Assembly (NCBI GenBank): GCA_020636325.1
Contig: JACJYC010000002.1
Coordinates: 1-64,000 of the forward strand
Length of the DNA: 64,000 bases
Direction: 5' to 3'
Origin: Lewinellaceae bacterium
GTDB lineage: Bacteria; Bacteroidota; Bacteroidia; Chitinophagales; Saprospiraceae
A program made the position numbers and the translations under genes. Positions 34,800-43,551 of this stretch are shown here, in pieces. The notes under the pieces were generated by a model that had not been told where the DNA came from, searched no databases, and saw nothing but the letters and a program-made list of their open reading frames with translations. The stretch's first letter is position 1. Every line of letters begins with the position of its first letter.

Positions 34800-35495
34800 A
34801 TGACCAATCGCATCCGGAATATAAGCCTCATCCTGGGGTTGTTTTCCCTGGCCGCCTTTCAGCAACTCAACGCGCAGGAAGAACGCAGCCTGCCCGATTT
34901 TGACGCCGTTTCCGTAATGGGCAATATCGAAGTCTACCTGGAAAAAGGCGAATCGGAGAAAGCCGTGATCTATACCTACGACATTGAGGAAGACAAGCTC
35001 AACGTGTTTGTCCGGAACAACACCCTCAAATTGCAGTTGATCAATCCGTCGACCTACAACGGACGCGGCGCTAAGGTGTACATCACCTACCGCCAATTGC
35101 GCGGCATCAAGGCGCACGCAGGCGCCCGGGTGATCAGCGAAGAAACCATTACCGGCGATAAACTCGAGGTCCGCGGCGCTTCCGGCGGCCAGTTGTCCCT
35201 CAAAGTAGCCGTGAATGCCCTGAATGCGGGCGCTACCGAAGGGGCATTGGTGGAAATAGAAGGTACAACCGAGAGCCTCGAAGTAAGCGCTTCCACCGGC
35301 GGCCAGTTCGAAGGGGATGACCTGGAGAGCAAACGGGCCTATGTGAAAGCCAGCACCGGCGGCGTTGCCAATATTGTCGCACGGGAAAAACTGGACGCCT
35401 CCGCCAATACCGGCGGCAGCATCGCCTACAGCGGCGACCCCGCCGAAAAACAGACCCGGACCTTGCTTTCCGGGGAGATCAGGAAGGCCAATTAA
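34800..35495 (+). CDS. Head-GIN-domain (DUF2807) auto-transporter-adhesin-like protein
   Basis: 231 residues. A signal peptide (NISLILGLFSLAAFQQLNAQ) leads into a right-handed beta-helix-like DUF2807 domain: FDAVSVMGNIEVYLEKGESEKAV near the start, then repeated short strands with Ala/Gly/Ser turns (GIKAHAGARVISEETI, KLEVRGASGGQLSLKV, LEVSASTGGQFEGDDL, AYVKASTGGVANIVAREKLDASANTGGSI). These proteins are periplasmic or surface-exposed in Bacteroidota; their role is unproven. No T9SS tail is present. Confidence 0.88.
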   Translation: MTNRIRNISLILGLFSLAAFQQLNAQEERSLPDFDAVSVMGNIEVYLEKGESEKAVIYTYDIEEDKLNVFVRNNTLKLQLINPSTYNGRGAKVYITYRQLRGIKAHAGARVISEETITGDKLEVRGASGGQLSLKVAVNALNAGATEGALVEIEGTTESLEVSASTGGQFEGDDLESKRAYVKASTGGVANIVAREKLDASANTGGSIAYSGDPAEKQTRTLLSGEIRKAN

Positions 35496-35534
35496 ATTTT
35501 TTCTAAAAAAAAACAGGACTACAGGCAGCGCAAC

Positions 35535-35565
35535 AGCGATTTGGGGAATCTTACCCTAAATCGCT
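35535..35565. other. Stable hairpin downstream of the DUF2807 gene
   Basis: AGCGATTTGGGG and CCCTAAATCGCT form a 12-bp stem (one G-T pair) around a 7-nt loop. No T-run follows on the plus strand, so it is not a classical terminator. Confidence 0.5.
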
Positions 35566-35777
35566 GCTTGCAGTTCAAACTATCTCACGGAGAGACCTTG
35601 GCCGAAAAGGCCGCACAAACACGCAGGGCTGAATTTGTCCAGCCGCAAAGATCCCGGAAACATTTTTACCGGTAATTGAACATCGTTGGAAGTGAAAAAC
35701 GGTGGGATTTTCCCAAAATACAGCAATCGCTTTAAGGTCTCTCCAAATTTTGTAACCTGTTTTCCTTCAAGATATTT

Positions 35778-38048
35778 TTATCCGGGCCGCTGCCTTCTGG
35801 GTTGGCGGCCTTTGCTTTGTCCGGGTCCGCCTTGTGCAGGCCTTCTTCCCCTTTGTTTTGCAGGCTGCTTTTGGTTTGGGCTTTGCTCGATCCATTCCAG
35901 CTCAACGCGCCGTTTGCTCAGGTCGGTCGACAAGACCTTTACCTCGATATCGTCGCCCATTTTGAGCTCCTTGCCCGTACGGCGGCCGATGATGCGCAGT
36001 CGGCTGGTGGTGGGCTCAAAGGTTTCTCCCAGCGATTCGAACAACACGAAACCTTCGCAGAAATTATCCTTCAGCTGCACGAAGAAGCCGCGTTCAGCAA
36101 TACCGGAAACCATGCCCTTGAAGGTATCCCCGACGTGTTTTTCCAGGTATTCCACCTGCTTGTATTTCACGGACTCCCGTTCGGCGTCCATGGCGCGCCG
36201 TTCCTGCTTGGAGATATGGCCGCACTCTTCTTCCAGCTTGTCCTTTTTCATCCGGTAGAAGTTGCCTTCTCCCAGGTTGCGCTCCAGGATGCGGTGCGAC
36301 AACACATCGGAATACCGGCGGATCGGCGAAGTGAAATGGGTGTAATAATCAAACCCCAGGCCGTAGTGCCCGATATTTTCGGAGGTGTATTCAGCTTTGG
36401 CCATCGTCCGGATCGCAAGCGGTTCGAGCAGCTTGAGCGCCGGGTTTTTAGCCGCTTCCCGGGTGAGGGCGTTGAAGGACCTCGCAATATCCTGCGGCGT
36501 GTCCACTTTCATTTTAAATCCGAGCTCATGGGCAAACCGCGCCAGTTCGCCGACCTTGTCGGGGTCGGGCTCGTCGTGAACCCGGTAGATGAACGGGATT
36601 TCGTAATCCTTGCCTTTCTGCGCAATGAAGGTGGCTACTTCGCGGTTGGCCAGCAACATGAAGTCCTCGATCAGCATATGGGCTTCCTTGCGCTCCTTGA
36701 CAAATACCTCGATGGGCGCTCCGTTTTCATCCAGCTTGAATTTCACCTCGTCGGTTTCAAAATTGATCGAACCGTGGCGGAAGCGTTTTTTGCGCAGCGA
36801 TATAGCCAACTCATTGAGCTTTTTCAACTCAGCGCAATATTCGCCTTCACCGGCGTCCAGGATCTCCTGGACCTCTTCGTACGTGAATCGGCGATCGGAG
36901 TGGATAACGGTTTTGCCGAACCAGCGGCCGGTGATCCGGTTGCGCTGGTCAAAGGTGAATACAGCGGAGAAGGTAAGCTTGTCTTCGTTGGGCCGCAACG
37001 AACACAATTCGTTCGACAATTTTTCCGGCAGCATGGGCAATACCCGGTCTACCAGATAAACCGAAGTGGAACGCTGGAGGGCTTCCTTGTCGAGGGCCGT
37101 ACCCGGATGCACGTAGTGGCTGACGTCGGCAATGTGAACGCCGATCTCTATCTGGCCGTTTTCCAACACCCGGTATGACAGGGCGTCGTCAAAATCCTTG
37201 GCATTGTCCGGGTCGATCGTGAAGGTCGTGACCGGTCGAAAATCGCGGCGCAGGGCGATCTCGGCTTCCTGGATCCGGTCCGGCAGCAGCTCGGTTTCCT
37301 CAAGGGTCTCTTTGGCAAATTCCAGATCGAACCCGTTGTTGATCAGGATGGCCTTCATTTCGATATCGTGGCTGCCGGCAGCGCCGAGGACGGTTTCAAC
37401 CCGGCCTTCGGGTGTGCTGAACTTGCCCTGCGGCCAGTTCGAAATGGAAACCACCACCTTGTCGCCGGTTTTGGCGCCTTTGGTATCGGCTGTATTGATG
37501 ATGATGTCGATGGAGAACGGCGTGGGATCCGTCTGTACGATCGCGTATTTGGGGTAATTCGTCAGCGTACCCAGGTAGTGCTTGGTGGCCCGTTCCACGA
37601 TCTTGAGCACTTCGCCCTCGTGTTTCCGCCGGCCTCCAGGCCTCCAGGCCTTGATCTGTACGCGGTCGCCGTGCATGGCGGTATTCAGGTACCTGGCCGA
37701 AACATGTATGTCTTCGGGCCGGCCCCGGACAACGATATAGGCGTCGCCGGAGCGGGTCATGTCCACAATGCCTTCGAGCACCTGGCCGCCCTGCTTCGGC
37801 GGAGCTGCTTCCTTTTTGGCGATCTTGAATTTGTAATCTTCCAGTGAAATGAGTTCGCCGGCTTCGGCTAACTGTTGAAGGGCATGAAGAACAGAATCTT
37901 TGTTGTTGTCTGCTTTGAGCTTCTGTACGACTTGTTTCGGGTTCAACTGTTTTTTGGGGCTTCGGCGAAAAAGTTTCAGGATTTCACTTTGCAACTCTTT
38001 GGCGCTCAGCTTGGCGCCCTTGATTTTTTTACCTTTCTTTTTGGTCAT
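35778..38048 (-). CDS. rnr: Ribonuclease R
   Basis: 756 residues. It is a processive 3-prime to 5-prime exoribonuclease that degrades structured RNA. A Lys-rich N-terminus (KKKGKKIKGAKLS) and winged-helix-like segment are followed by cold-shock-type OB domains (LEGIVDMTRSGDAYIVVRG ...), the RNB catalytic domain with FTIDPDNAKDFDDALSY near residue 280 that supplies the metal-binding aspartates, YTHFTSPIRRYSDVLSHR, and a C-terminal S1 domain (GDTFKGMVSGIAERGFFVQL). The tail is Arg/Pro/Gln-rich (QKQPAKQRGRRPAQGG), typical for RNA contact. It stands alone and diverges from the sulfur cluster. Confidence 0.96.
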   Translation of the reverse strand: MTKKKGKKIKGAKLSAKELQSEILKLFRRSPKKQLNPKQVVQKLKADNNKDSVLHALQQLAEAGELISLEDYKFKIAKKEAAPPKQGGQVLEGIVDMTRSGDAYIVVRGRPEDIHVSARYLNTAMHGDRVQIKAWRPGGRRKHEGEVLKIVERATKHYLGTLTNYPKYAIVQTDPTPFSIDIIINTADTKGAKTGDKVVVSISNWPQGKFSTPEGRVETVLGAAGSHDIEMKAILINNGFDLEFAKETLEETELLPDRIQEAEIALRRDFRPVTTFTIDPDNAKDFDDALSYRVLENGQIEIGVHIADVSHYVHPGTALDKEALQRSTSVYLVDRVLPMLPEKLSNELCSLRPNEDKLTFSAVFTFDQRNRITGRWFGKTVIHSDRRFTYEEVQEILDAGEGEYCAELKKLNELAISLRKKRFRHGSINFETDEVKFKLDENGAPIEVFVKERKEAHMLIEDFMLLANREVATFIAQKGKDYEIPFIYRVHDEPDPDKVGELARFAHELGFKMKVDTPQDIARSFNALTREAAKNPALKLLEPLAIRTMAKAEYTSENIGHYGLGFDYYTHFTSPIRRYSDVLSHRILERNLGEGNFYRMKKDKLEEECGHISKQERRAMDAERESVKYKQVEYLEKHVGDTFKGMVSGIAERGFFVQLKDNFCEGFVLFESLGETFEPTTSRLRIIGRRTGKELKMGDDIEVKVLSTDLSKRRVELEWIEQSPNQKQPAKQRGRRPAQGGPGQSKGRQPRRQRPG

Positions 38049-38236
38049 GGGTGTTGGTTAATTGTTGTTTTCGCATGCGCGCTTTGTTGGTTTGTTTTCC
38101 TTTAATAAGCGCTTTTTGCGGGAATAAGTTCAAAACTACAGGTCAAAATTGGTTTTTCCGCATAGCTAACCCGCCTGAATGACAAAAATCATTTCGGCCC
38201 CGAATGATCGTCACCGCTTCCAACAAGCCTGCAGAA

Positions 38237-38244
38237 TACTTTTG
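38237..38244 (+). promoter_or_regulatory. -7 box of the sulfur cluster
   Basis: TACTTTTG matches TAnnTTTG and lies 24 bp before the start of the SQR-like gene; no clear -33 TTG is present. Confidence 0.45.
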
Positions 38245-38268
38245 TAGGTGTTTCAAAAGCTAATGATT

Positions 38269-39516
38269 ATGAAAAACCTTCTCATACTTGGCGCAGGCTC
38301 CGCAGGAACGATGATGGCCAACCACCTCAGGCGGAAACTCGACAAGCGCGAATGGAAAATGACGATCGTCGACGAAGCGACCATTCACTATTACCAGCCG
38401 GGGTTCCTGTTCCTGCCTTTCGGGATATATGACGAACACGAGATTCAAAAATCCATTTCCGATTTCATCCCGTCGGGTGTCGAACTGATCCAGGAATCGA
38501 TCAACAAGGTAGACCCCGAAACCAACACGGTCCTCCTCGAAAACGGCACGGAACTGCCTTACGATATCCTGATCATCGCTTCCGGTTGCAAACCCGCGCC
38601 GGAAGAAACGGAAGGCATGAAGAACGGCTTGTGGTACAAGGATGTTTTTGACTTCTATACCTTTGAAGGAGCCAGAGCCCTGCACGACAAGCTCGCCGAA
38701 TGGGAAGGCGGCAAACTGGTGGTCCACATCAGCGAAATGCCGATAAAATGTCCGGTAGCGCCGCTTGAATTTGCCTTCCTGGCAGATGATTTTCTAAAGC
38801 ACAAAGGCATACGCGACAAGGTAGAGATCGTTTACGTCACCCCGCTCGGCGGCGCGTTCACCAAACCTTTTGCCTCCAAGAAACTGGGTTACCTGCTGGA
38901 AGAAAAGGACATCCACATCGTAACCGATTTCTACATCGAAAAACTGGATAACGAGAACAAGAAGATCGTGGACTATGGCGGCCAGGAAGTGGATTTCGAC
39001 CTCCTGGTGACGGTACCGGTCAACAAAGGCGCTGAATTCATCGGACGGTCCGGTTTCGGCGACGAGCTCAACTACGTACCGACCGACAGGAACACCCTCC
39101 AGACCAAAGTGAAGGACAATATTTTCGCCATCGGAGACGCCACCAGCCTCCCGGCATCCAAGGCCGGCTCGGTCGCCCACTTCGAATCGGAAATCCTGAC
39201 AGATAACATCATCCGCTACATCAACGGCCAGGAACTGGAACCCGGATTCGACGGACACGCCAACTGTTTCGTCGAAACCGGCAACCACAAGGCCCTCCTG
39301 ATCGACTTCAACTACGACCAGGAACCGGTGGAAGGCAGTTTCCCCATACCCGGTATCGGCCCGATGAAACTGATGGAGGAATCCATGCTCAATCATATGG
39401 GCAAACTCGGCTTCAAGTGGATCTACTGGAATGTCCTGATGAAAGGACGCGCAATCCCGTTCATCCATCCGCAGATGCAAATGGCCGGGAAAAAGATTCC
39501 GGACAAGGAAAGCTGA
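38269..39516 (+). CDS. Sulfide:quinone oxidoreductase-like flavoprotein
   Basis: 415 residues from MKNLLILGAGSAG. The FAD-binding GAGSAGTMMANHL opens the protein, and a second Rossmann region precedes the FAD-contact motif NIFAIGDATSLPASKAGS. Cys107, Cys161 (IKCPVAPLEFAFLADDF) and Cys333 (GHANCFVETG) lie where sulfide:quinone oxidoreductases carry their three redox cysteines. The C-terminal GFKWIYWNVLMKGR is an amphipathic membrane-contact segment of the same family. The reaction would be oxidation of sulfide to sulfane sulfur with electrons passed to quinone. It is followed by DsrC-like and DsrE-like genes, which suits handing sulfur on to protein carriers. Other disulfide-reductase relatives cannot be excluded by eye. 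Confidence 0.85.
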   Translation: MKNLLILGAGSAGTMMANHLRRKLDKREWKMTIVDEATIHYYQPGFLFLPFGIYDEHEIQKSISDFIPSGVELIQESINKVDPETNTVLLENGTELPYDILIIASGCKPAPEETEGMKNGLWYKDVFDFYTFEGARALHDKLAEWEGGKLVVHISEMPIKCPVAPLEFAFLADDFLKHKGIRDKVEIVYVTPLGGAFTKPFASKKLGYLLEEKDIHIVTDFYIEKLDNENKKIVDYGGQEVDFDLLVTVPVNKGAEFIGRSGFGDELNYVPTDRNTLQTKVKDNIFAIGDATSLPASKAGSVAHFESEILTDNIIRYINGQELEPGFDGHANCFVETGNHKALLIDFNYDQEPVEGSFPIPGIGPMKLMEESMLNHMGKLGFKWIYWNVLMKGRAIPFIHPQMQMAGKKIPDKES

Positions 39517-39542
39517 ATCGTTTAATCGCAAAAACAATAAAA

Positions 39543-39854
39543 ATGGAAAAGACAATCAATGGTAATCCGGTTAGTGTAAACGAAGAGGGCTACCTCACCG
39601 ATCTGAAACAATGGAATAAAGATATCGCGCTGGAAATTGCACAGGAAGAAGGTGTTGGAACGCTTTCTCCCAAGCACTGGGAAGTGATCGATTATCTCCA
39701 GAATCAATACCGCCAGAATATTCCGCTGACCATCCGCAAGATCGGCAGCAGCGGCGTCACCGATATCAAGGAATTCTATGCCCTGTTCCCGGGCGGTCCG
39801 CTGAAGAAAGCTTCTAAGATTGCTGGGATTCCGAAACCGGTGAGCTGTATTTGA
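39543..39854 (+). CDS. DsrC/TusE-family sulfur carrier protein
   Basis: 103 residues, starting 27 bp after the SQR-like stop, probably in the same operon. The family pattern is clear: GYLTDLKQWNKDIALEIAQEEG, LSPKHWEVIDYLQNQY, TIRKIG, FPGGPLKKASKIAGIPKPVSCI. The C-terminal arm keeps the penultimate Cys102 that carries persulfide. The second cysteine of true DsrC, eleven residues earlier, is Ser91 here, as in TusE-type proteins, so the two-Cys trisulfide chemistry with sulfite reductase is not expected. A single-Cys sulfur relay is inferred. No tusBCD, mnmA or dsrAB genes are in the window. Confidence 0.92.
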   Translation: MEKTINGNPVSVNEEGYLTDLKQWNKDIALEIAQEEGVGTLSPKHWEVIDYLQNQYRQNIPLTIRKIGSSGVTDIKEFYALFPGGPLKKASKIAGIPKPVSCI

Positions 39855-39857
39855 GGA

Positions 39858-40020
39858 TGAGGAATTGAGGAATTGAGGAATCGAGGAATCGAGGAATTGG
39901 ACCGATTAAGTCGATTAATCCGAATGATTGGATTAGGCTGACCGACTGACGGACGCCCCAATCGGATCAATCGAACAATCGAATCAATCGAATCAATCGA
40001 TTCAATCGAATCAATCAAAA
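39858..40020. repeat. Tandem 8-mer and 9-mer arrays inside the sulfur cluster
   Basis: Five GAGGAATT/GAGGAATC units near 39858-39899 are followed, from about 39965, by five CAATCGAAT/CAATCGATT-type nonamers. They fill the 192-bp gap between the DsrC-like and DsrE-like genes. Confidence 0.85.
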
Positions 40021-40046
40021 ACCTGGATCAATTAAAATCAATAGCC

Positions 40047-40565
40047 ATGACAGAAGTAATGGAAAAAGTAGCGCCTGTTGCTGCGAAAGCAGAAAAAGAT
40101 AAAATAAAAAAGATGTGCTTTATTTTATCCAAGGCCGGCCTGGAAAGCGTGTACGCATGCTTTATCATGGCCAACGGGGCCCGGATGGAAGGCATCGAAG
40201 CTGAGATTTTCTTCACCTTTTTCGGCCTGGACGCCGTTCATAACAAACGCCTCGAAAATCTTCACATCGCCACCGTGGGTAATCCGGGGATGCACATCCC
40301 GACCTTTCTGGGCGGGTTGCCGGGCATGGAAAGTTACGCTTCCAGAATGATGAAAAAGCAAATGGAAGCCATGGACCTCCCGAGCGTACACGAATTCCTG
40401 GACATCCTGTCCGCTTCCGGTGTAAAAATGTACGGTTGCAAACTGGCTGTCGATATGTTCAAACTGTCGAAAGACGACCTCTACGAAGGCATTGAAGATA
40501 TCATTACGGTAGGCGACTTTTATGAAAACGCGGCCGGTGAAGGAACGCATATTGTTTTTGTATAA
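40047..40565 (+). CDS. DsrE/DsrF-like (DsrE2 type) sulfurtransferase-like protein
   Basis: 172 residues without export signal. The fold pattern matches the DsrE/DsrF/DrsH-like family: KIKKMCFILSKAGLESVYACFIMANGARMEGIEAEIFFTFFG, a loop with GMHIPTFLGGLPGM, and SGVKMYGCKLAVDMFKL, where Cys131 is at the usual sulfur-binding position. DsrE2-type proteins receive and pass sulfane sulfur at the membrane or cytoplasm. It is third in line with the SQR-like and DsrC-like genes and is followed by a terminator, so the three probably make one transcription unit interrupted by a repeat-filled gap. Confidence 0.9.
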   Translation: MTEVMEKVAPVAAKAEKDKIKKMCFILSKAGLESVYACFIMANGARMEGIEAEIFFTFFGLDAVHNKRLENLHIATVGNPGMHIPTFLGGLPGMESYASRMMKKQMEAMDLPSVHEFLDILSASGVKMYGCKLAVDMFKLSKDDLYEGIEDIITVGDFYENAAGEGTHIVFV

Positions 40566-40591
40566 TCCGTTTTACCATCGCTTCTGATGAG

Positions 40592-40630
40592 CCCCGGACG
40601 CTTCTCGCCCGGGGTTTATTTTTTTATTTT
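40592..40630 (+). terminator. Terminator after the DsrE-like gene
   Basis: CCCCGG and CCGGGG (40592-40614) form a stem around an 11-nt loop, followed by TTTATTTTTTTATTTT. It closes the sulfur cluster ahead of uvrC. Confidence 0.8.
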
Positions 40631-40672
40631 CTGCCGCAAACCTTATCTTCGCACGGATTGTTTCTGTGCCGT

Positions 40673-42505
40673 ATGACCACCGAAGATTTCAAGCTCATAT
40701 CCGATACCGTGCCCAAAGATCCGGGCGTTTATCGCTTCCTCGACGCTGAGAATAAAATCCTCTATGTCGGCAAGGCTAAAAATCTCCGCAACCGGGTATC
40801 TTCCTATTTCGGCGAACGGCAGGACCGGGCCCACAAGACCCGCGTGATGGTCAAACATGCCCACCGCATCGAATTCACGATCGTGGAAACCGAAGCCGAC
40901 GCCCTGCTCCTGGAAAATACCCTGATCAAGAAACACCAGCCCCGGTACAACGTCATGCTCAAGGACGGCAAGTCCTACTCCTATATTTGCATCAAAAAAG
41001 AGCGCTTCCCACGGGTTTTTCTCACCCGGAACGTCTACCGGGACGGCTCCACCTACTTCGGCCCCTATACCTCCAAAACCCGGATCAAGATCATCCTCGA
41101 CCTGGTCAAACAGCTCTTCCCGCTCCGCAATTGCCCGCTGTCGCTGACGCAGGAGAATATTGAGACCGGCAAATTCAAGGTTTGCCTGGAATACCACATC
41201 AAGAACTGCCTGGGGCCCTGCGAGAACCTGGAAACGGAGGAAGAGTACAACGAACGGATCGAACAGATCAAGAATATCCTGAAAGGGAATTTCGGCGCGG
41301 TGATCCGCCATTTCAAGGACGAAATGCAGCGATATTCCGAAGAACTCGAATTTGAAAAAGCCCACAACATCAAGGAAAAGCTCACGGCATTCGAGGATTA
41401 CCAGGCAAAATCCACCGTGGTCAGCTCCACCATCCGCGATGTGGATGTGTTTTCCATTGCCGGAAACGACAAGGAAGCCTTCGTCAACTATATCAAGGTG
41501 GTCAACGGCGCCATCATCCATACCCATACCCAGGAACTGGTGAAAAACCTGGATGACGACGACAGGGACATCCTCGAATACGCCATTCCGGCCCTGCGCG
41601 ACCGGTTCAACAGCATTGCCACCGAAGTGATCCTGCCTTACGAACTGCAACTTGAGGACGAAACCCTCCAGATCACCGTGCCAAAGATCGGCGACAAGCG
41701 CAAGCTGCTCGAACTCTCGGAGAAAAACGTCAAATACTACCTCCTCCAGAAACAAAAGGAAGAGGCCACCCACACCAAAAAACAAACGCCGGCCGAGCGC
41801 ATCCTCCGCACCCTCCGGAAGGACCTGCAGATGGAAGAGATCCCCCTGCACCTGGAGTGCTTCGACAACTCCAACATCCAGGGCACCAACCCGGTAGCCT
41901 CCTGCGTGGTGTTCAAAAATGCCAAACCCTCCAAAAAGGACTACCGCCACTTCAACGTGAAAACGGTGGAAGGCCCCGACGACTTTGCCAGCATGCGCGA
42001 GATCGTACACCGGCGGTATAAGCGGCTGCTGGAAGAAAAACAACCGCTGCCCCAACTCGTCATCATCGACGGCGGGAAAGGCCAGCTGGGCGCCGCTATG
42101 GAAAGCATTCGCGAACTGGGGCTGGAAGACAAATTCACCGTCATCGGTATCGCCAAAAAGCTGGAGGAGATCTTTTTTCCGAATGACCCCATACCCCTCC
42201 ACATCGACAAGAAATCCGAATCGCTCAAACTCATACAGCAGGCCCGCAACGAGGCCCACCGGTTTGCCATCACCTTCCACCGCGACCAGCGATCCCGCAA
42301 TTTCCTGGGTACGGAGCTGACCGCCATTCCTGGTATCGGTGAAAAAACAGCTGAAAAACTGCTGTCCCATTTCGGCTCGGTCAAAAAACTGCGGGGAGCC
42401 ACCGTCGCCCAGATCGCGGAGGCGTCCAGTATGAACGTGGCCAAAAAGATCAGGGCTCATTTTGACGGCTCGCAGCAGGACGCTCAGCCCGACCTGACGG
42501 TGTAA
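40673..42505 (+). CDS. uvrC: Excinuclease ABC subunit C
   Basis: 610 residues from MTTEDFKLISDTV; the longer frame begins with TTG. It makes both incisions in nucleotide excision repair with UvrA and UvrB. The order of domains is usual: GIY-YIG nuclease (GVYRFLDAENKILYVGKAKNL), a Cys-rich segment (CLEYHIKNCLGPC), UvrB-binding UVR motif (FKDEMQRYSEELEFEKAHNIKEK), the RNase-H-like endonuclease (LECFDNSNIQGTNPVAS, VIIDGGKGQLGAA), and the C-terminal helix-hairpin-helix (IPGIGEKTAEKLLSHFGSVK). A degenerate -7 box (TATCTTCG, 40644-40651) lies just upstream. It is a separate unit from the sulfur cluster. Confidence 0.97.
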   Translation: MTTEDFKLISDTVPKDPGVYRFLDAENKILYVGKAKNLRNRVSSYFGERQDRAHKTRVMVKHAHRIEFTIVETEADALLLENTLIKKHQPRYNVMLKDGKSYSYICIKKERFPRVFLTRNVYRDGSTYFGPYTSKTRIKIILDLVKQLFPLRNCPLSLTQENIETGKFKVCLEYHIKNCLGPCENLETEEEYNERIEQIKNILKGNFGAVIRHFKDEMQRYSEELEFEKAHNIKEKLTAFEDYQAKSTVVSSTIRDVDVFSIAGNDKEAFVNYIKVVNGAIIHTHTQELVKNLDDDDRDILEYAIPALRDRFNSIATEVILPYELQLEDETLQITVPKIGDKRKLLELSEKNVKYYLLQKQKEEATHTKKQTPAERILRTLRKDLQMEEIPLHLECFDNSNIQGTNPVASCVVFKNAKPSKKDYRHFNVKTVEGPDDFASMREIVHRRYKRLLEEKQPLPQLVIIDGGKGQLGAAMESIRELGLEDKFTVIGIAKKLEEIFFPNDPIPLHIDKKSESLKLIQQARNEAHRFAITFHRDQRSRNFLGTELTAIPGIGEKTAEKLLSHFGSVKKLRGATVAQIAEASSMNVAKKIRAHFDGSQQDAQPDLTV

Positions 42506-42617
42506 GGCATAAGCGGTATTTTCCGGTATGTTTCAGGGTCCTACAAGAAGATCGCTGATTTGAAAGATTATTCTCACTTCTACTTTTTATTCTTCTCTAA
42601 TACGCTCCTTAGTTCTT

Positions 42618-43034
42618 TCAATTCTTCAGTGGTAACACAATTCTGGAATCCCTTAGCCGCAACCCAGTAATCAATTCTTTATCTCCTGTCCATAATTTGA
42701 CTCCTTCATATTCACTTAATGCAACAAAGGCTATATCATCTATATCAACATCCCGAACCAATCGTAACGCTTTCTGCCAAACTTCAAATGGAATAATTTC
42801 TTCAGAGATAAACTTGATGCAGGAAAAAACTTGTTCTATGGATTGTTCGATCTGCACTTGCGAAAGACTGGAGATAGTCATCAATTTTTCTTCATGCTTT
42901 TCAATTTCATCTTTCAAGTACATAACACTTCTAAATTCAAATATAGACTCGGAGTTCATGAGTAAATCCCCAATCTTACTATTTGTATTCAGGATCGCAC
43001 TAAACACAATATTAGTATCGACAACAATCTTCAT
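42618..43034 (-). CDS. PIN-domain toxin of a type II toxin-antitoxin pair
   Basis: 138 residues from MKIVVDTNIVFSAIL. The PIN nuclease fold is shown by VVDTN with Asp6 near the start, a central Glu/Asp region (YLKDEIEKHEEK) and VDIDDIAFVALSEYEGVKLWTGDKEL with the later acidic residues. These bind metal for RNA cleavage. It belongs to the PIN family that includes COG1569-type toxins. The ATG overlaps the stop of the upstream antitoxin by 4 bp, the standard arrangement. The module is A/T-richer than its neighbours, as expected for mobile TA modules. Confidence 0.9.
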   Translation of the reverse strand: MKIVVDTNIVFSAILNTNSKIGDLLMNSESIFEFRSVMYLKDEIEKHEEKLMTISSLSQVQIEQSIEQVFSCIKFISEEIIPFEVWQKALRLVRDVDIDDIAFVALSEYEGVKLWTGDKELITGLRLRDSRIVLPLKN

Positions 43035-43237
43035 GGTTTTAAAAAGCGCCCTTTGTTCTCTTCCCACCAATTCCTATTTGCCTCTTTGGCCAGTTTGTCG
43101 ACATCTTCCTGAGATGCCTTACTTCCAGCAGTTACCTCTCGGTAGGTCAAAAAATTGATAAGCCGTTGGAGCCCTTCCGTATCCACATTTCCAGGAACAC
43201 GAATGATAATCTCACTATTGCTTCGTTCTATTGTCAT
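43031..43237 (-). CDS. Antitoxin paired with the PIN toxin
   Basis: 68 residues from MTIERSNSEIIIRVPGNVDTEG; this start follows a short gap and avoids an unlikely N-terminal Cys/Lys stretch. It has a small beta strand (SEIIIRVP) for DNA binding and a charged C-terminal arm (ASQEDVDKLAKEANRNWWEENKGRFLK) that would wrap the toxin. It precedes the toxin with a 4-bp overlap. The pair is followed by uvrC on the other strand and preceded by a repeat-rich gap. Confidence 0.87.
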   Translation of the reverse strand: MTIERSNSEIIIRVPGNVDTEGLQRLINFLTYREVTAGSKASQEDVDKLAKEANRNWWEENKGRFLKP

Positions 43238-43551
43238 GAGTTTATTTTTTCTACAATATACAATCATTTTGTAAGATTTGGTTCTTACAAAGATTACGAA
43301 ACCATCAAATCATTCTCCAATGGAACCCGGAAGAAGGCGTGCGCCCAATCCCCATCCGCCGAAATCCTGACCGATGCCGGCCCCCTATGCTGAGCGAAGT
43401 CGAAGCATCCACCCTCTCTCACCCTCTCACCCTCTCACCCTCTCTCTCTCTCTCACCCTCTCACCCTCTCTCTCTCTCTCACCCTCTCACCCCCTCTCAC
43501 CCTCTCTCTCTCTCACCCTCTCACCCTCTCACCCCCTCTCTCACCCCCTCC
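43238..43551. repeat. Gap with CTCACC/CTCTC-type array
   Basis: After about 170 bp of non-coding DNA, an array of CCTCTCAC octamers mixed with CTCTCT runs fills 43411-43551 up to the end of permease 4. The segment just before it, TGAGCGAAGTCGAAG (43390-43404), looks like a common intergenic motif. Confidence 0.88.

Noticed and set aside
35535..35565. Terminator after the DUF2807 gene
   Set aside because: The stem is strong, but no T-run follows on the plus strand, so it is listed only as a hairpin.
40643..42460. Long open frame antisense to uvrC
   Set aside because: Same reason: the plus strand encodes clear UvrC domains throughout.
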